The notes: generated from the letters alone by a model not told the origin. A stretch of 6,503 nt of DNA from Myxococcota bacterium (GCA_030066475.1 JASJBO010000397.1:1-6503); one strand, 5' to 3'. Shown: positions 1 through 6,441, counted from the stretch's first letter. Numbers and translations: made by a program.

Positions 1-100
1 AGACTCCCTAGCTGGTGGACTTCGTTCGGCTTCGCCTCACTGCGCGCGCCCTTCGGGCGCTTGCAGGGGGCTTCTGCCGCGCAGACTCCCTAGCCGGCGG
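1..100. repeat. Imperfect direct repeat, two copies 82 bp apart
   Basis: The 12-mer AGACTCCCTAGC occurs at 1-12 and again at 83-94. Extended to 18 bases (1-18 and 83-100), the copies agree at 16 positions, differing only by T/C changes at two sites. The repeats lie downstream of the stop codon of the minus-strand gene, in non-coding sequence. The first copy touches the window edge, so the array could continue outside. The function is unknown; it may be a dispersed intergenic repeat family of this genome. Confidence 0.5.
46..60. other. Short hairpin in the 3' flank of the minus-strand gene
   Basis: GCGCCC (46-51) and GGGCGC (55-60) form a perfect 6-bp stem around TTC. It lies about 80 bases beyond the stop codon of the minus-strand gene. 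No T-run follows on the minus strand, so it is not a canonical intrinsic terminator. It could help stop Rho-dependent transcription or protect the 3' end, but nothing in the sequence proves a role. The rest of 1-141 shows no gene. Confidence 0.3.
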
Positions 101-141
101 GTTCGCCGCCCCTGGGCTCGCCACGAGCGCGGGCGGGCCGG

Positions 142-3100
142 CTACGGGCAGGGCACGGAGCCGGCGCAGTCGAGGCCCGACGGCCCCGGCGGGCCGCCGA
201 ACGCGCGGCGGAACACGTTGAAGTCCGGGATGCCGACCGCCCCGTCGCCGTTGTGATCGAGGACCCGGTCGAAGCCGAGGTCCGTGGAGCTGTCGCTCGT
301 GGCGCCCTCGTTCGAGACGGTGCCGAAGCCCCTCCGGAAGCGCGCGAAGTCGGGGATTCCGACCGCCCCATCCTGGTTGTAGTCGGGATCGCAGGCGTCG
401 CCGTAGCCGTCCCGGTCGGTGTCCCGCTGGTCGGGGTTCTCGGCCTCGACGCAGTTGTCGTGCTCGTCGAGCCGGCCGTCGAGATCGGCGTCGACCTCGG
501 GCTCGCCCGTGCAGGTCGCCGAGCAGCCATCGCCGTCGCGCAGGTTGCCGTCGTCGCAGGCCTCGGCCGCCTCCCGAGCACCGTTGCCGCACGTCTGCGG
601 ATCGCAGACGTCGCCCAGCCCGTCGCCGTCGATGTCGCCCTGGCGGGCGTTCGGCCTCTGGGGGCAGTTGTCGCACGCGTCGCCCACGCCGTCGCCGTCG
701 GCGTCACGCTGGCTGGAGTCGCGGACGTCGGGACACGTGTCGTAGAGATCGGGCGTGCCGTCCCGGTCGCGATCGCGGGAGCCGAGCTGGTAGGTGATTC
801 CCGTCGGGAAGGGCGCGTCGACGCGCAGGAAGTACCACGCGGGCCGCAGGTCGGTCGCGACCAGACGCTGGGCGCCGAGCTGCCTCGACGGCGCTGGACC
901 GGAGCCGGCAACGCCCGGGAACGGAACCTCCACGCCCCGCGCCAGCAGCGTGCCGTTCGCGCTGGCCAGCGCCACCGAGAGCGCGCCGCTCTGCACGGCG
1001 GACAGCTCGTAGGCGAAGGTCATGTCGAGGGTCCCGCCGGCCCATTCGACGGCCCAGTACTCCTCGGGCGGATCGCAGCCCGGGAGCGCCAGGCAGTCGA
1101 GGAACACGGCGCGGTCGCTCGGGAACACGGTGGGCGTGGGCTCGGTGTTGCGCCACGAGAACACCTCGGCGAGGAACTCGGCCTCGAAGAAGCCCGGCGG
1201 AATGTCGCACTCGAGGTACTGGTAGCTGACGGTCGCGTCGTAGGAGGTGCGGCTCCGCCCGCGCTCGATCGCGAAGACCAGCTCGTTGTCGCCGGTGAGC
1301 AGCGGGAAGCGGAGCTGACCCACGTCCACGCTGACGTCGGCGGGGCACGGGATGCCGACCTCGCGCGCGCCGGAGAAGCTCTGGGTCACCCAGCCGCGGG
1401 ACTCGGGCCGGAGCGACGCCGGGCCCGCGTAGAGCGTGATCGGCACGTCGGTGACGACGTCCGGGTCCACGGAGATCACCGCCTCCTTCCGGCAGAACCC
1501 GGTGCTGCAGAAACACGTGCAGGCGCCCTCGACGTCGTCCGGGAGCCGGACGCGGAAGTAGTCGACGTCCGCCATGGTGTCGAAGCTCAGCGCCTCGAGG
1601 TGCACGCTCGTTCGCGACGCGTCGGGCGGGTCGGGCAGCAGGACCGGCGTCGCCTCGATCCGCGAGTCGTTGCGCGGAAACGGCGATCCCCCGGGCGGCG
1701 GCGTGGCCACGTCCTCGTCGTCGAACACGTCGGGCACGAGCGGCAGGCGCGCGGCGTCGAGGTGGTAATGCCCGCCCGAGTCGTCGTAGGAGATATAGCC
1801 GGCGTCCACGGGGTCGGCCTCGACGTCGAAGGTGGGCGCGATGGCCGTGACCACGACCACCGCCTCCGGGGAGTCCGGGTAGACGAAGATCTCGTCGCCC
1901 GTCTCGAGCTCCTCCCACTCGCTGAACGGCACGAGGTCGGTGCCGACCCGGTGCAGGATCTGGTACACGGCCCGGGGCAGGTCGGCCTCGCGGGTGAAGT
2001 GCACGATCTGCTCGCCGTCGCTCAGGTCGAGGAGGTGGTAGTGCGCGCCGAAGGCCTTCACGCGGAAGCGCTGGGGGTCCATCGGGTCGGCCAGCACTTC
2101 GTGGTTCGGACCGTTGGCGAAGTTCCACACCAGGAACTCGCGGAACGCGCGGTACGGCAGCCCGTCGTCGACCATGCCGTGGTGCGTCTGGAGCGCCCGG
2201 TCGACGAGCTCGAGCGTCTTCGGCATCAGCGTCTCGCCCACGCGATGGTTCGCCTCGTAGGCATCGTCGTCCGGGTCGGTGGGGTTCCCCGGGTCGCCGG
2301 GCCTTTCCCAGATCTCCCCCCAGCCTTCCTCGCCCCCAATGGGGTCGCCGAGCGGGAGGCAGCCCGGATCCACGACCTGGTTGTTGACCCCGAAGGTGGC
2401 GCACTGGACGTCGAGCACGTGCTGCTGGCCCACCATGCAGCGGGGCGTGTCCCGGCCCAGGGGATGGCAGTCGAAGAGCTCCTCCTGGATGTGGCGCACC
2501 ACGTCGCGTCCCGGGAAGCGGCGCATCGTCAGACCGGGGCTGATGGCGTTCGCATAGCTCGTGCAGGCGGTCGGGATCGTGACGGCGGCGGGGTAGAACC
2601 CGTCGGTGTCCGGGATGTCGCTGTACTCCATCGCCAGGTAGTACCAGAACGGCGCGGCCGAATAGGAGTGGGTGCGCAGCGAGGAATCGCTGAGGTCGCG
2701 GTGCTCGCGCAGGCTGCTCCCGTTGTCCCGGTTCGGGCTCGCGGGCGGCTGGTAGTTGTGGGTGAGCGGGATCTCGGGCAGCGAGCTGGGCAACCCCTCG
2801 TTGAGGAAGCTCACGGGGGCCGAGTTGAAGTAGGAGCTGTAGCTCTTGAACACGACGTGCCCGAGCTCGTGGAAGCCGACCGGGTTGAAGCCCGTGTTGC
2901 CCAGGCTGGCGTCCACCCAGAATGCGTCGCAGAGCTGGATGCTGCCCGGCGGCCAGCCCCCGAACTGGGGACAGCCGAACAGCGGCCCGACCGGCGACGC
3001 ATGGATGCGGGGGACGGAGTTGCCGCCGTTGATGGGGGTGCGCCCGGTTACCCAGACCGGCACCAGGAACTCGTTCTCCGGGTGGCGGTAGTGGGGAGAG

Positions 3101-3450
3101 CCGAGGGGGTGTCGGAACGGCACGTCCGGCGCCGCCAGCTCGGGCGAGAAGAAGAGCTCCCACGCGCAGTCGAGGAACTCGCCCGCGCGCTCGGCGTCGG
3201 CGAGCGTCGTTCCCTCGATCGGGTCGGTCATCGTGTCGTTGAAGTAGACGCGGAAGAAGCTGCTGGGCGAGAAGACGCGCTCGTCCAGGGTGATCTTGTC
3301 GTCGGGATCGTCGGGCGTGCTCGTGTCGAGTGTCTCGGCGGCCCGCGGCGTCTGGCCGTTGGCGTCCGTGAGCGCCGCCGCCGGACCCGCGGCCAGCCAC
3401 AGCGCCGCCCCCAGGAGCACTCGGAGCGTTCGAAAGCTCGGCATGTTCAT
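142..3450 (-). CDS. Secreted HELGH metallopeptidase-like protein with TSP3 repeats and C-terminal dockerin
   Basis: Exported 1102-residue protein, probably a zinc-dependent peptidase or a relative. Residues 1-26 form a signal peptide (basic FRTLR, hydrophobic core, AAA before L27). H194-E-L-G-H198 is an HEXXH zinc motif, and N217-E218-G219 follows with 19 residues between H198 and E218, close to the HEXXH-x18-E arrangement of gluzincins such as M1. The family itself is not recognised. Residues about 594-740 resemble a PPC domain (N594-D-S...D630-Y-F-R-V), with a Cys cluster C644/C646/C648/C653; a second PPC-like stretch precedes 893. From D893 come TSP3-like DxDxDG repeats, a myxococcal cysteine-rich repeat (C954-C980), more TSP3 to about 1022, then two dockerin loops (D1023-D1034 and D1065-D1076, each followed by an FRR-x-FG helix). 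The start at 3450 gives the signal peptide; ATG 3444 is equally possible. No clear Shine-Dalgarno precedes either. It is divergent from the propeller gene. Catalysis is inferred, the export and calcium-binding tail are well supported. Confidence 0.9.
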   Translation of the reverse strand: MNMPSFRTLRVLLGAALWLAAGPAAALTDANGQTPRAAETLDTSTPDDPDDKITLDERVFSPSSFFRVYFNDTMTDPIEGTTLADAERAGEFLDCAWELFFSPELAAPDVPFRHPLGSPHYRHPENEFLVPVWVTGRTPINGGNSVPRIHASPVGPLFGCPQFGGWPPGSIQLCDAFWVDASLGNTGFNPVGFHELGHVVFKSYSSYFNSAPVSFLNEGLPSSLPEIPLTHNYQPPASPNRDNGSSLREHRDLSDSSLRTHSYSAAPFWYYLAMEYSDIPDTDGFYPAAVTIPTACTSYANAISPGLTMRRFPGRDVVRHIQEELFDCHPLGRDTPRCMVGQQHVLDVQCATFGVNNQVVDPGCLPLGDPIGGEEGWGEIWERPGDPGNPTDPDDDAYEANHRVGETLMPKTLELVDRALQTHHGMVDDGLPYRAFREFLVWNFANGPNHEVLADPMDPQRFRVKAFGAHYHLLDLSDGEQIVHFTREADLPRAVYQILHRVGTDLVPFSEWEELETGDEIFVYPDSPEAVVVVTAIAPTFDVEADPVDAGYISYDDSGGHYHLDAARLPLVPDVFDDEDVATPPPGGSPFPRNDSRIEATPVLLPDPPDASRTSVHLEALSFDTMADVDYFRVRLPDDVEGACTCFCSTGFCRKEAVISVDPDVVTDVPITLYAGPASLRPESRGWVTQSFSGAREVGIPCPADVSVDVGQLRFPLLTGDNELVFAIERGRSRTSYDATVSYQYLECDIPPGFFEAEFLAEVFSWRNTEPTPTVFPSDRAVFLDCLALPGCDPPEEYWAVEWAGGTLDMTFAYELSAVQSGALSVALASANGTLLARGVEVPFPGVAGSGPAPSRQLGAQRLVATDLRPAWYFLRVDAPFPTGITYQLGSRDRDRDGTPDLYDTCPDVRDSSQRDADGDGVGDACDNCPQRPNARQGDIDGDGLGDVCDPQTCGNGAREAAEACDDGNLRDGDGCSATCTGEPEVDADLDGRLDEHDNCVEAENPDQRDTDRDGYGDACDPDYNQDGAVGIPDFARFRRGFGTVSNEGATSDSSTDLGFDRVLDHNGDGAVGIPDFNVFRRAFGGPPGPSGLDCAGSVPCP

Positions 3451-3462
3451 GTACAGCGAATC

Positions 3463-3478
3463 TGCAAGCAACGGACCA
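3463..3478 (-). promoter_or_regulatory. Candidate sigma-54 (-24/-12) promoter
   Basis: Read on the minus strand the site is TGGTCCGTTGCTTGCA. Against the sigma-54 consensus TGGCACG-N4-TTGCW it keeps TGG, the CG pair and TTGCA, with the diagnostic GG and GC separated by exactly 10 bases. The expected transcription start, about 12 bases past the GC, falls near 3453, just ahead of the ATGs at 3450 and 3444. That gives an almost leaderless message, fitting the missing Shine-Dalgarno but unusual for sigma-54. Some PEP-CTERM systems are known to be controlled by PrsK/PrsR with sigma-54. A chance match is possible. Confidence 0.35.
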
Positions 3479-3818
3479 GCCGGCACGGCGTCACGCAGCG
3501 CGCCGCCCGTCGGCAAGCCGACTCCTGATGCCGAATGCACCTGTGTTGGGACGCGTTGTCGCGAGATCGTGAGCTTCGCCGACGCGCCGCGTTGCGACCG
3601 CCACGCCGGTCGGTGTGGACTGCGACTCGCGCGCGGAGCGCCCTGGCTTCCGCACGCCCGGGGCTCCCCGGAGGGAATCGACATGACGCTCATGGTGGGC
3701 CGCCAAGCCAGAACGCAGCTTGACGCCCTATCCGCCTGAAATCGGCTGCCACGTCGGCCCCACGCGACCCACTTCTCGTGCAGCGGACCCCGTGCCATGC
3801 GCGCGCGCGGGCTCCGTG

Positions 3819-3839
3819 GCCACGGCGACTCGCCGTGGC
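3819..3839 (+). promoter_or_regulatory. Perfect 9-bp inverted repeat upstream of the propeller gene
   Basis: GCCACGGCG (3819-3827) and CGCCGTGGC (3831-3839) are exact reverse complements around the loop ACT. The element ends 34 bases before the ATG at 3874 and 23 bases before the Shine-Dalgarno. It could be a leader RNA hairpin or a protein-binding operator. No T-run follows, so it is not a terminator. The function is inferred from position only; GC-rich DNA makes such stems somewhat common. Confidence 0.4.
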
Positions 3840-3862
3840 GATCCGAAGTCGTCGAGCCAGGC

Positions 3863-3868
3863 GGAGGA
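3863..3868 (+). promoter_or_regulatory. Ribosome binding site of the propeller gene
   Basis: GGAGGA lies five bases before ATG 3874. It selects this start over the in-frame ATG at 3778, whose extra residues would be an arginine-rich stretch placed ahead of the signal peptide. Confidence 0.8.
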
Positions 3869-3873
3869 ACCCG

Positions 3874-5472
3874 ATGACGAAGCGCATGCGGGCGCTGCGC
3901 CGCGCGCTGCTGCCGGCCCTCTCCGGGCTCGCTCTGGTGGGCGTGACCGGCACCAACGGCTGCTTTGAACCGGTCGTGGAGTGGTCCTGGTCGGGGACCG
4001 CCGGGGACCCGCTCATCGACTACGTCAACGTCATGAACACGCCGAGCGTAATGGACCTGGACGGAGACACGCAGCCCGAGGTGGTGTTCTCCGCCACCAA
4101 CTCCAGGGGTGGCGCGCGGGTCGAGGTGGGCGTGCTGCGCGCGCTGAGCGGCGTGGATGGCAGCGAGGTGTTCACGGTCGGCGACCCCGACTTCCGCGTC
4201 AACACCGCGGCCTCCGTGGCGAGCGGGGACATCGACGGCGACGGGCGGCCCGAGATCGTCGCCTGCGATGCGTCGGGCCGGCAGCTGATCGCCTTCGAGC
4301 ACGATGGCAGCTTCAAGTGGCGCAGCCAGACGCTCGAGGCGATCAACTGGGGTGCACCGGCGATCGCGGATCTCGACGGCGACGGGACGCCCGAGATCGT
4401 GATCGGCCGCCAGGTCCTCGACGACACCGGCGTGCTGCTCTGGACCGGCGCTGGCGGGCGCGGCGAGCAAAGCAACTTCGGCCCGCTCTCGCTCGTCGCC
4501 GACATCGACAAGGACGGCAGCCCCGAAGTCGTCGCGGGCAACACCGTCTACGACGCCGCCGGGGCGATCGAGTGGCAGAGCCCCCTCGCCGACGGCTCGG
4601 CGGCCGTCGCGAACTTCGATGCCGACGACCGGGCCGAGGTCGTCCTCGTGACCGGCGGCCGGGTCTACCTGCTCGACGACGACGGCAGCACGCTCTGGGG
4701 TCCGGTCCCGGTTCCGGGCGGCGGCGCTGGCGGGCCGCCCACCGTCGCCGACTACGACGGGGACGGCGCGCCCGAGATCGGAGTGGCCGGCGCCATGAAG
4801 TACGCGGTCTTCGAGACCGACGGCACGCTCAAGTGGGAGCAGGTGACCCGGGACCCCAGCTCGAACCGGACCGGCTCGTCGGTCTTCGACTTCGAGGGCG
4901 ACGGCGCCGCGGAGGTCGTCTACAGCGACGAGGTGAGCCTGTTCATCTTCGCCGGCACCGACGGCGCGGTGCTGTTCCAGACGGCCCTCAGCTCCTGCAC
5001 CTGGCACGAGTACCCGCTGGTGGCCGACGTCGACGGCGACGACCGGGCCGAGATCGTGGCCGTGGCCAACGACAACTGCGGCTACGGACCGCAGCGTGGC
5101 GTCTTCGTCTACGGCGACCCGCTCGACGAATGGGTGCCGACGCGGCGCGTCTGGAACCAGCACACCTACCACATCACGAACGTGAACGTGGACGGCAGCA
5201 TTCCTCCGGTCGAGCAGAACAACTGGGAGGTGGCGGGCCTCAACAACTTCCGGCTGAACGAGTACGGGAGCTTCGAGGGCCCGCGCTGCGACATCGACGT
5301 CGATCGCGACGTCGACGCGGACGACGTCGCCGAGATCTTCGCGGCGCGGGGCTCGCCGGCGGTGCCCGGCGACGCCCGCGACTACGACGGCGACGGGGTG
5401 ATCACCGTGAACGACGGGCGCGCCTGTGCGCTCGAGTGCAGCGTCCCCGGCTGCGGACCGGTGTCGCCGTGA
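3874..5472 (+). CDS. Secreted FG-GAP/VCBS beta-propeller protein with C-terminal dockerin-like module
   Basis: Exported 532-residue protein, probably a binding or scaffold protein rather than an enzyme, since no catalytic motif is seen. Residues 1-29 form a basic, then hydrophobic, export signal; C30 follows TNG, a poor lipobox, so lipidation is doubtful. Eight repeats of the form D-x-D-x-D-x-x-x-E-(I/V)-V start at D61, D119, D166, D210, about D249, D293, D339 and D385; this is the FG-GAP/VCBS signature of calcium-binding propeller blades. A tryptophan-rich block, W420 to about N464, includes WNQHTYH (427-433). The C-terminus carries two EF-hand-like loops, D473-D484 and D503-D514, 30 residues apart, forming a dockerin-like module that ends with C518, C522 and C527. 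The first loop is diverged, with Arg at the usual Gly position. The gene is 14 bases upstream of the cohesin gene, so co-transcription is likely. The start is fixed by GGAGGA at 3863. Its ligand is unknown. Confidence 0.92.
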   Translation: MTKRMRALRRALLPALSGLALVGVTGTNGCFEPVVEWSWSGTAGDPLIDYVNVMNTPSVMDLDGDTQPEVVFSATNSRGGARVEVGVLRALSGVDGSEVFTVGDPDFRVNTAASVASGDIDGDGRPEIVACDASGRQLIAFEHDGSFKWRSQTLEAINWGAPAIADLDGDGTPEIVIGRQVLDDTGVLLWTGAGGRGEQSNFGPLSLVADIDKDGSPEVVAGNTVYDAAGAIEWQSPLADGSAAVANFDADDRAEVVLVTGGRVYLLDDDGSTLWGPVPVPGGGAGGPPTVADYDGDGAPEIGVAGAMKYAVFETDGTLKWEQVTRDPSSNRTGSSVFDFEGDGAAEVVYSDEVSLFIFAGTDGAVLFQTALSSCTWHEYPLVADVDGDDRAEIVAVANDNCGYGPQRGVFVYGDPLDEWVPTRRVWNQHTYHITNVNVDGSIPPVEQNNWEVAGLNNFRLNEYGSFEGPRCDIDVDRDVDADDVAEIFAARGSPAVPGDARDYDGDGVITVNDGRACALECSVPGCGPVSP

Positions 5473-5478
5473 AGGGGG
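5473..5478 (+). promoter_or_regulatory. Ribosome binding site of the cohesin/PEP-CTERM gene
   Basis: AGGGGG lies eight bases before ATG 5487, directly after the upstream stop codon. An in-frame GTG at 5469 overlaps that stop as GTGA and would add six residues (V-K-G-A-K-P), but the Shine-Dalgarno favours the ATG. Either choice implies translational coupling to the propeller gene. Confidence 0.65.
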
Positions 5479-5486
5479 CGAAGCCG

Positions 5487-6104
5487 ATGCGGAAGTGGAC
5501 GCTCCAGCTCGCCGCCGCCGCGTCGATCGCGGCGTGCACGCTGCCCGTGGCGTCGGACGAGGCCGCGGCCGTCGCTCTCGGCTTCGCGCCGGTCGATTCC
5601 ATCACGACGCCCGGTGGAACCGTGCTGGTCGACGTCGTGGTCCGGGGCCTCGAAGACGCCGACCCGGACCAGATCGTCGCCGCCTACGATCTCGACGTGG
5701 CCTTCGATCCGGCCGTGGTCACCGCGACCGACGTCCTGTTCGGAACGGGCCTCGGGGCTCCCGGCTCGCCCACCGAGGTGTTCGAGGACTTCGACCTCTC
5801 GACCTCGGGCATCGTGGATTTCGCCGCGCTCTCGCTGCTCCCGGACGCAGTCCTCGACGGGATGCAGGGCGACCAGGTGACGCTCGCGACGCTGGTCTTC
5901 CAGGCTTCGACGGAGGAATGGCAAACCAGTCTCACGTTCGTCCCGGACTCCGTGTTCGGAATCGACGTGAAGGGAGCGGAGAACGAGCTCCTCGTGTTCG
6001 AGCCGGTCGGCAGCGGCAGCATCCGCGTGGTGCCCGAGCCGGGCACCTTCCTGCTGCTCGCCGGCGGGCTCGTCGCGATCGCCTCGCGTGGTCGCGCGCG
6101 CTAG
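5487..6104 (+). CDS. Cohesin-like domain protein with PEP-CTERM sorting signal
   Basis: This 205-residue exported protein probably binds dockerin modules at the cell surface. Residues 1 to about 30 form a signal peptide (MRKW, then an alanine-rich core ending near AAAVA). Residues about 31-180 match the cohesin-like pattern common in PEP-CTERM proteins: a beta-rich domain with G43-G-T-V-x-V-D-V, the AYDLDVAFDP stretch at 66-75 and F85-G. The C-terminus has the PEP motif V182-P183-E184-P185, a hydrophobic stretch and the basic tail SRGRAR. This is the exosortase substrate signal, in which the tail is removed and the protein is sorted to the envelope or exopolysaccharide. No exosortase gene lies in the window. 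S13-I-A-A-C17 resembles a lipobox, an alternative export route that I consider less likely. The gene follows the propeller gene by 14 bases. The domain order is clear; dockerin binding is inferred from the fold and the neighbouring genes. Confidence 0.9.
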   Translation: MRKWTLQLAAAASIAACTLPVASDEAAAVALGFAPVDSITTPGGTVLVDVVVRGLEDADPDQIVAAYDLDVAFDPAVVTATDVLFGTGLGAPGSPTEVFEDFDLSTSGIVDFAALSLLPDAVLDGMQGDQVTLATLVFQASTEEWQTSLTFVPDSVFGIDVKGAENELLVFEPVGSGSIRVVPEPGTFLLLAGGLVAIASRGRAR

Positions 6105-6130
6105 CCGCGCCCGGGCCCTGAGGAAGCCCC

Positions 6131-6348
6131 GTGCAGCCGGTGCTTCGCATCTTCTCCTACCTTCCGAATCCGCACGTCGCCAAGGCGCTGATCGCCGCCG
6201 AGCTGTGCGGGGTCGGCGTCGAGAACTGGCGCTCCGCGAGATGACGCCGGCGCTGCACGACCGGATGGCCGCCGCCTTCGCCTTCTACCTGGACGGCTGC
6301 GAAGCCGCGCTGGCCGAGCACCCCTTCCTCGGCGGCGGCACGCGGTAG
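6131..6348 (+). pseudogene. Degenerate glutathione S-transferase gene, internally deleted
   Basis: From GTG 6131, with GAGGAA at 6120-6125 as ribosome binding site, the frame reads RIFSYLPNPHVAKALIAAEL, which resembles the thioredoxin-fold start of a GST, and stops at TGA 6242-6244 after 37 residues. A second frame resumes from about 6226 as LALREMTPALHDRM...FYLDGCEAALAEHPFLGGG, typical of the helical C-terminal GST domain, and stops at TAG 6346-6348. Normal family members exceed 200 residues, so roughly 100 residues between the parts are missing. The junction near 6221-6228 is frameshifted, and the end of the C-terminal domain is also lost. Glutathione-binding residues after the N-terminal strand-helix are absent, so the product cannot be an active GST. 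A sequencing or assembly deletion is the main alternative. Family assignment rests on recalled motifs without a database search. Confidence 0.62.
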
Positions 6349-6370
6349 CGCGCCGGGCGTTGGCAGCGGA

Positions 6371-6400
6371 TTGTGGGCCGACGGACCGACCTGCTAGCGT
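6371..6400 (+). promoter_or_regulatory. Candidate sigma-70 type promoter
   Basis: TTGTGG (6371-6376) and TAGCGT (6395-6400) are separated by 18 bases. TG at 6392-6393 followed by one base gives an extended -10 (TGCTAGCGT). The element sits 42 bases before a GTG start, in the short gap after the GST remnant, where a new promoter would be expected. Both boxes are partial matches. Confidence 0.45.
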
Positions 6401-6441
6401 CGCCCCCGGACCCGCCCATCCGACAGCAAGGCGCCCATCTC

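Larger units (their letters stand above)
3451..3873. other. Divergent intergenic region, 423 bp
   Basis: This region separates the two divergent dockerin-protein genes and should carry both promoters. It contains a candidate sigma-54 site toward the minus-strand gene and a hairpin and ribosome binding site for the plus-strand gene. Short open frames crossing it have no recognisable domain and arginine-rich, shadow-like composition. A TTGACG at 3720-3725 could be a -35 box, but no convincing -10 lies 15-18 bases downstream. I see no RNA gene. Confidence 0.6.

Noticed and set aside
46..60. Intrinsic terminator for the minus-strand gene
   Set aside because: The stem is only 6 bp and no T-run follows on the minus strand, so it is listed only as a hairpin.
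193..774. The repeated DxDxDG coding units as a DNA repeat or CRISPR-like array
   Set aside because: The periodicity comes from calcium-binding protein repeats; unit length and sequence vary and there are no spacers.
253..3528. Long plus-strand open frame of 1091 codons opposite the metallopeptidase-like gene
   Set aside because: It is antisense to a gene with clear signal peptide, TSP3, Cys-rich and dockerin modules. Its own product is Val/Arg/Glu-rich with no domain, as expected for a shadow frame in GC-rich DNA.
3491..3723. Small genes in the divergent intergenic region, on either strand
   Set aside because: The frames lack ribosome binding sites and recognisable sequence and overlap one another on both strands.
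3720..3748. Sigma-70 promoter from TTGACG toward the propeller gene
   Set aside because: No acceptable -10 box is found at 15-18 bases spacing.
3451..5172. Upstream in-frame extension of the minus-strand gene to 5172
   Set aside because: It lies antisense to the propeller gene and would bury the signal peptide in the middle of the protein. A start at 3450 or 3444 is far more sensible.
3981..5486. Long N-terminal extension of the cohesin gene frame
   Set aside because: It overlaps the propeller gene in another frame and gives arginine-rich nonsense. The Shine-Dalgarno and signal peptide place the start at 5487.
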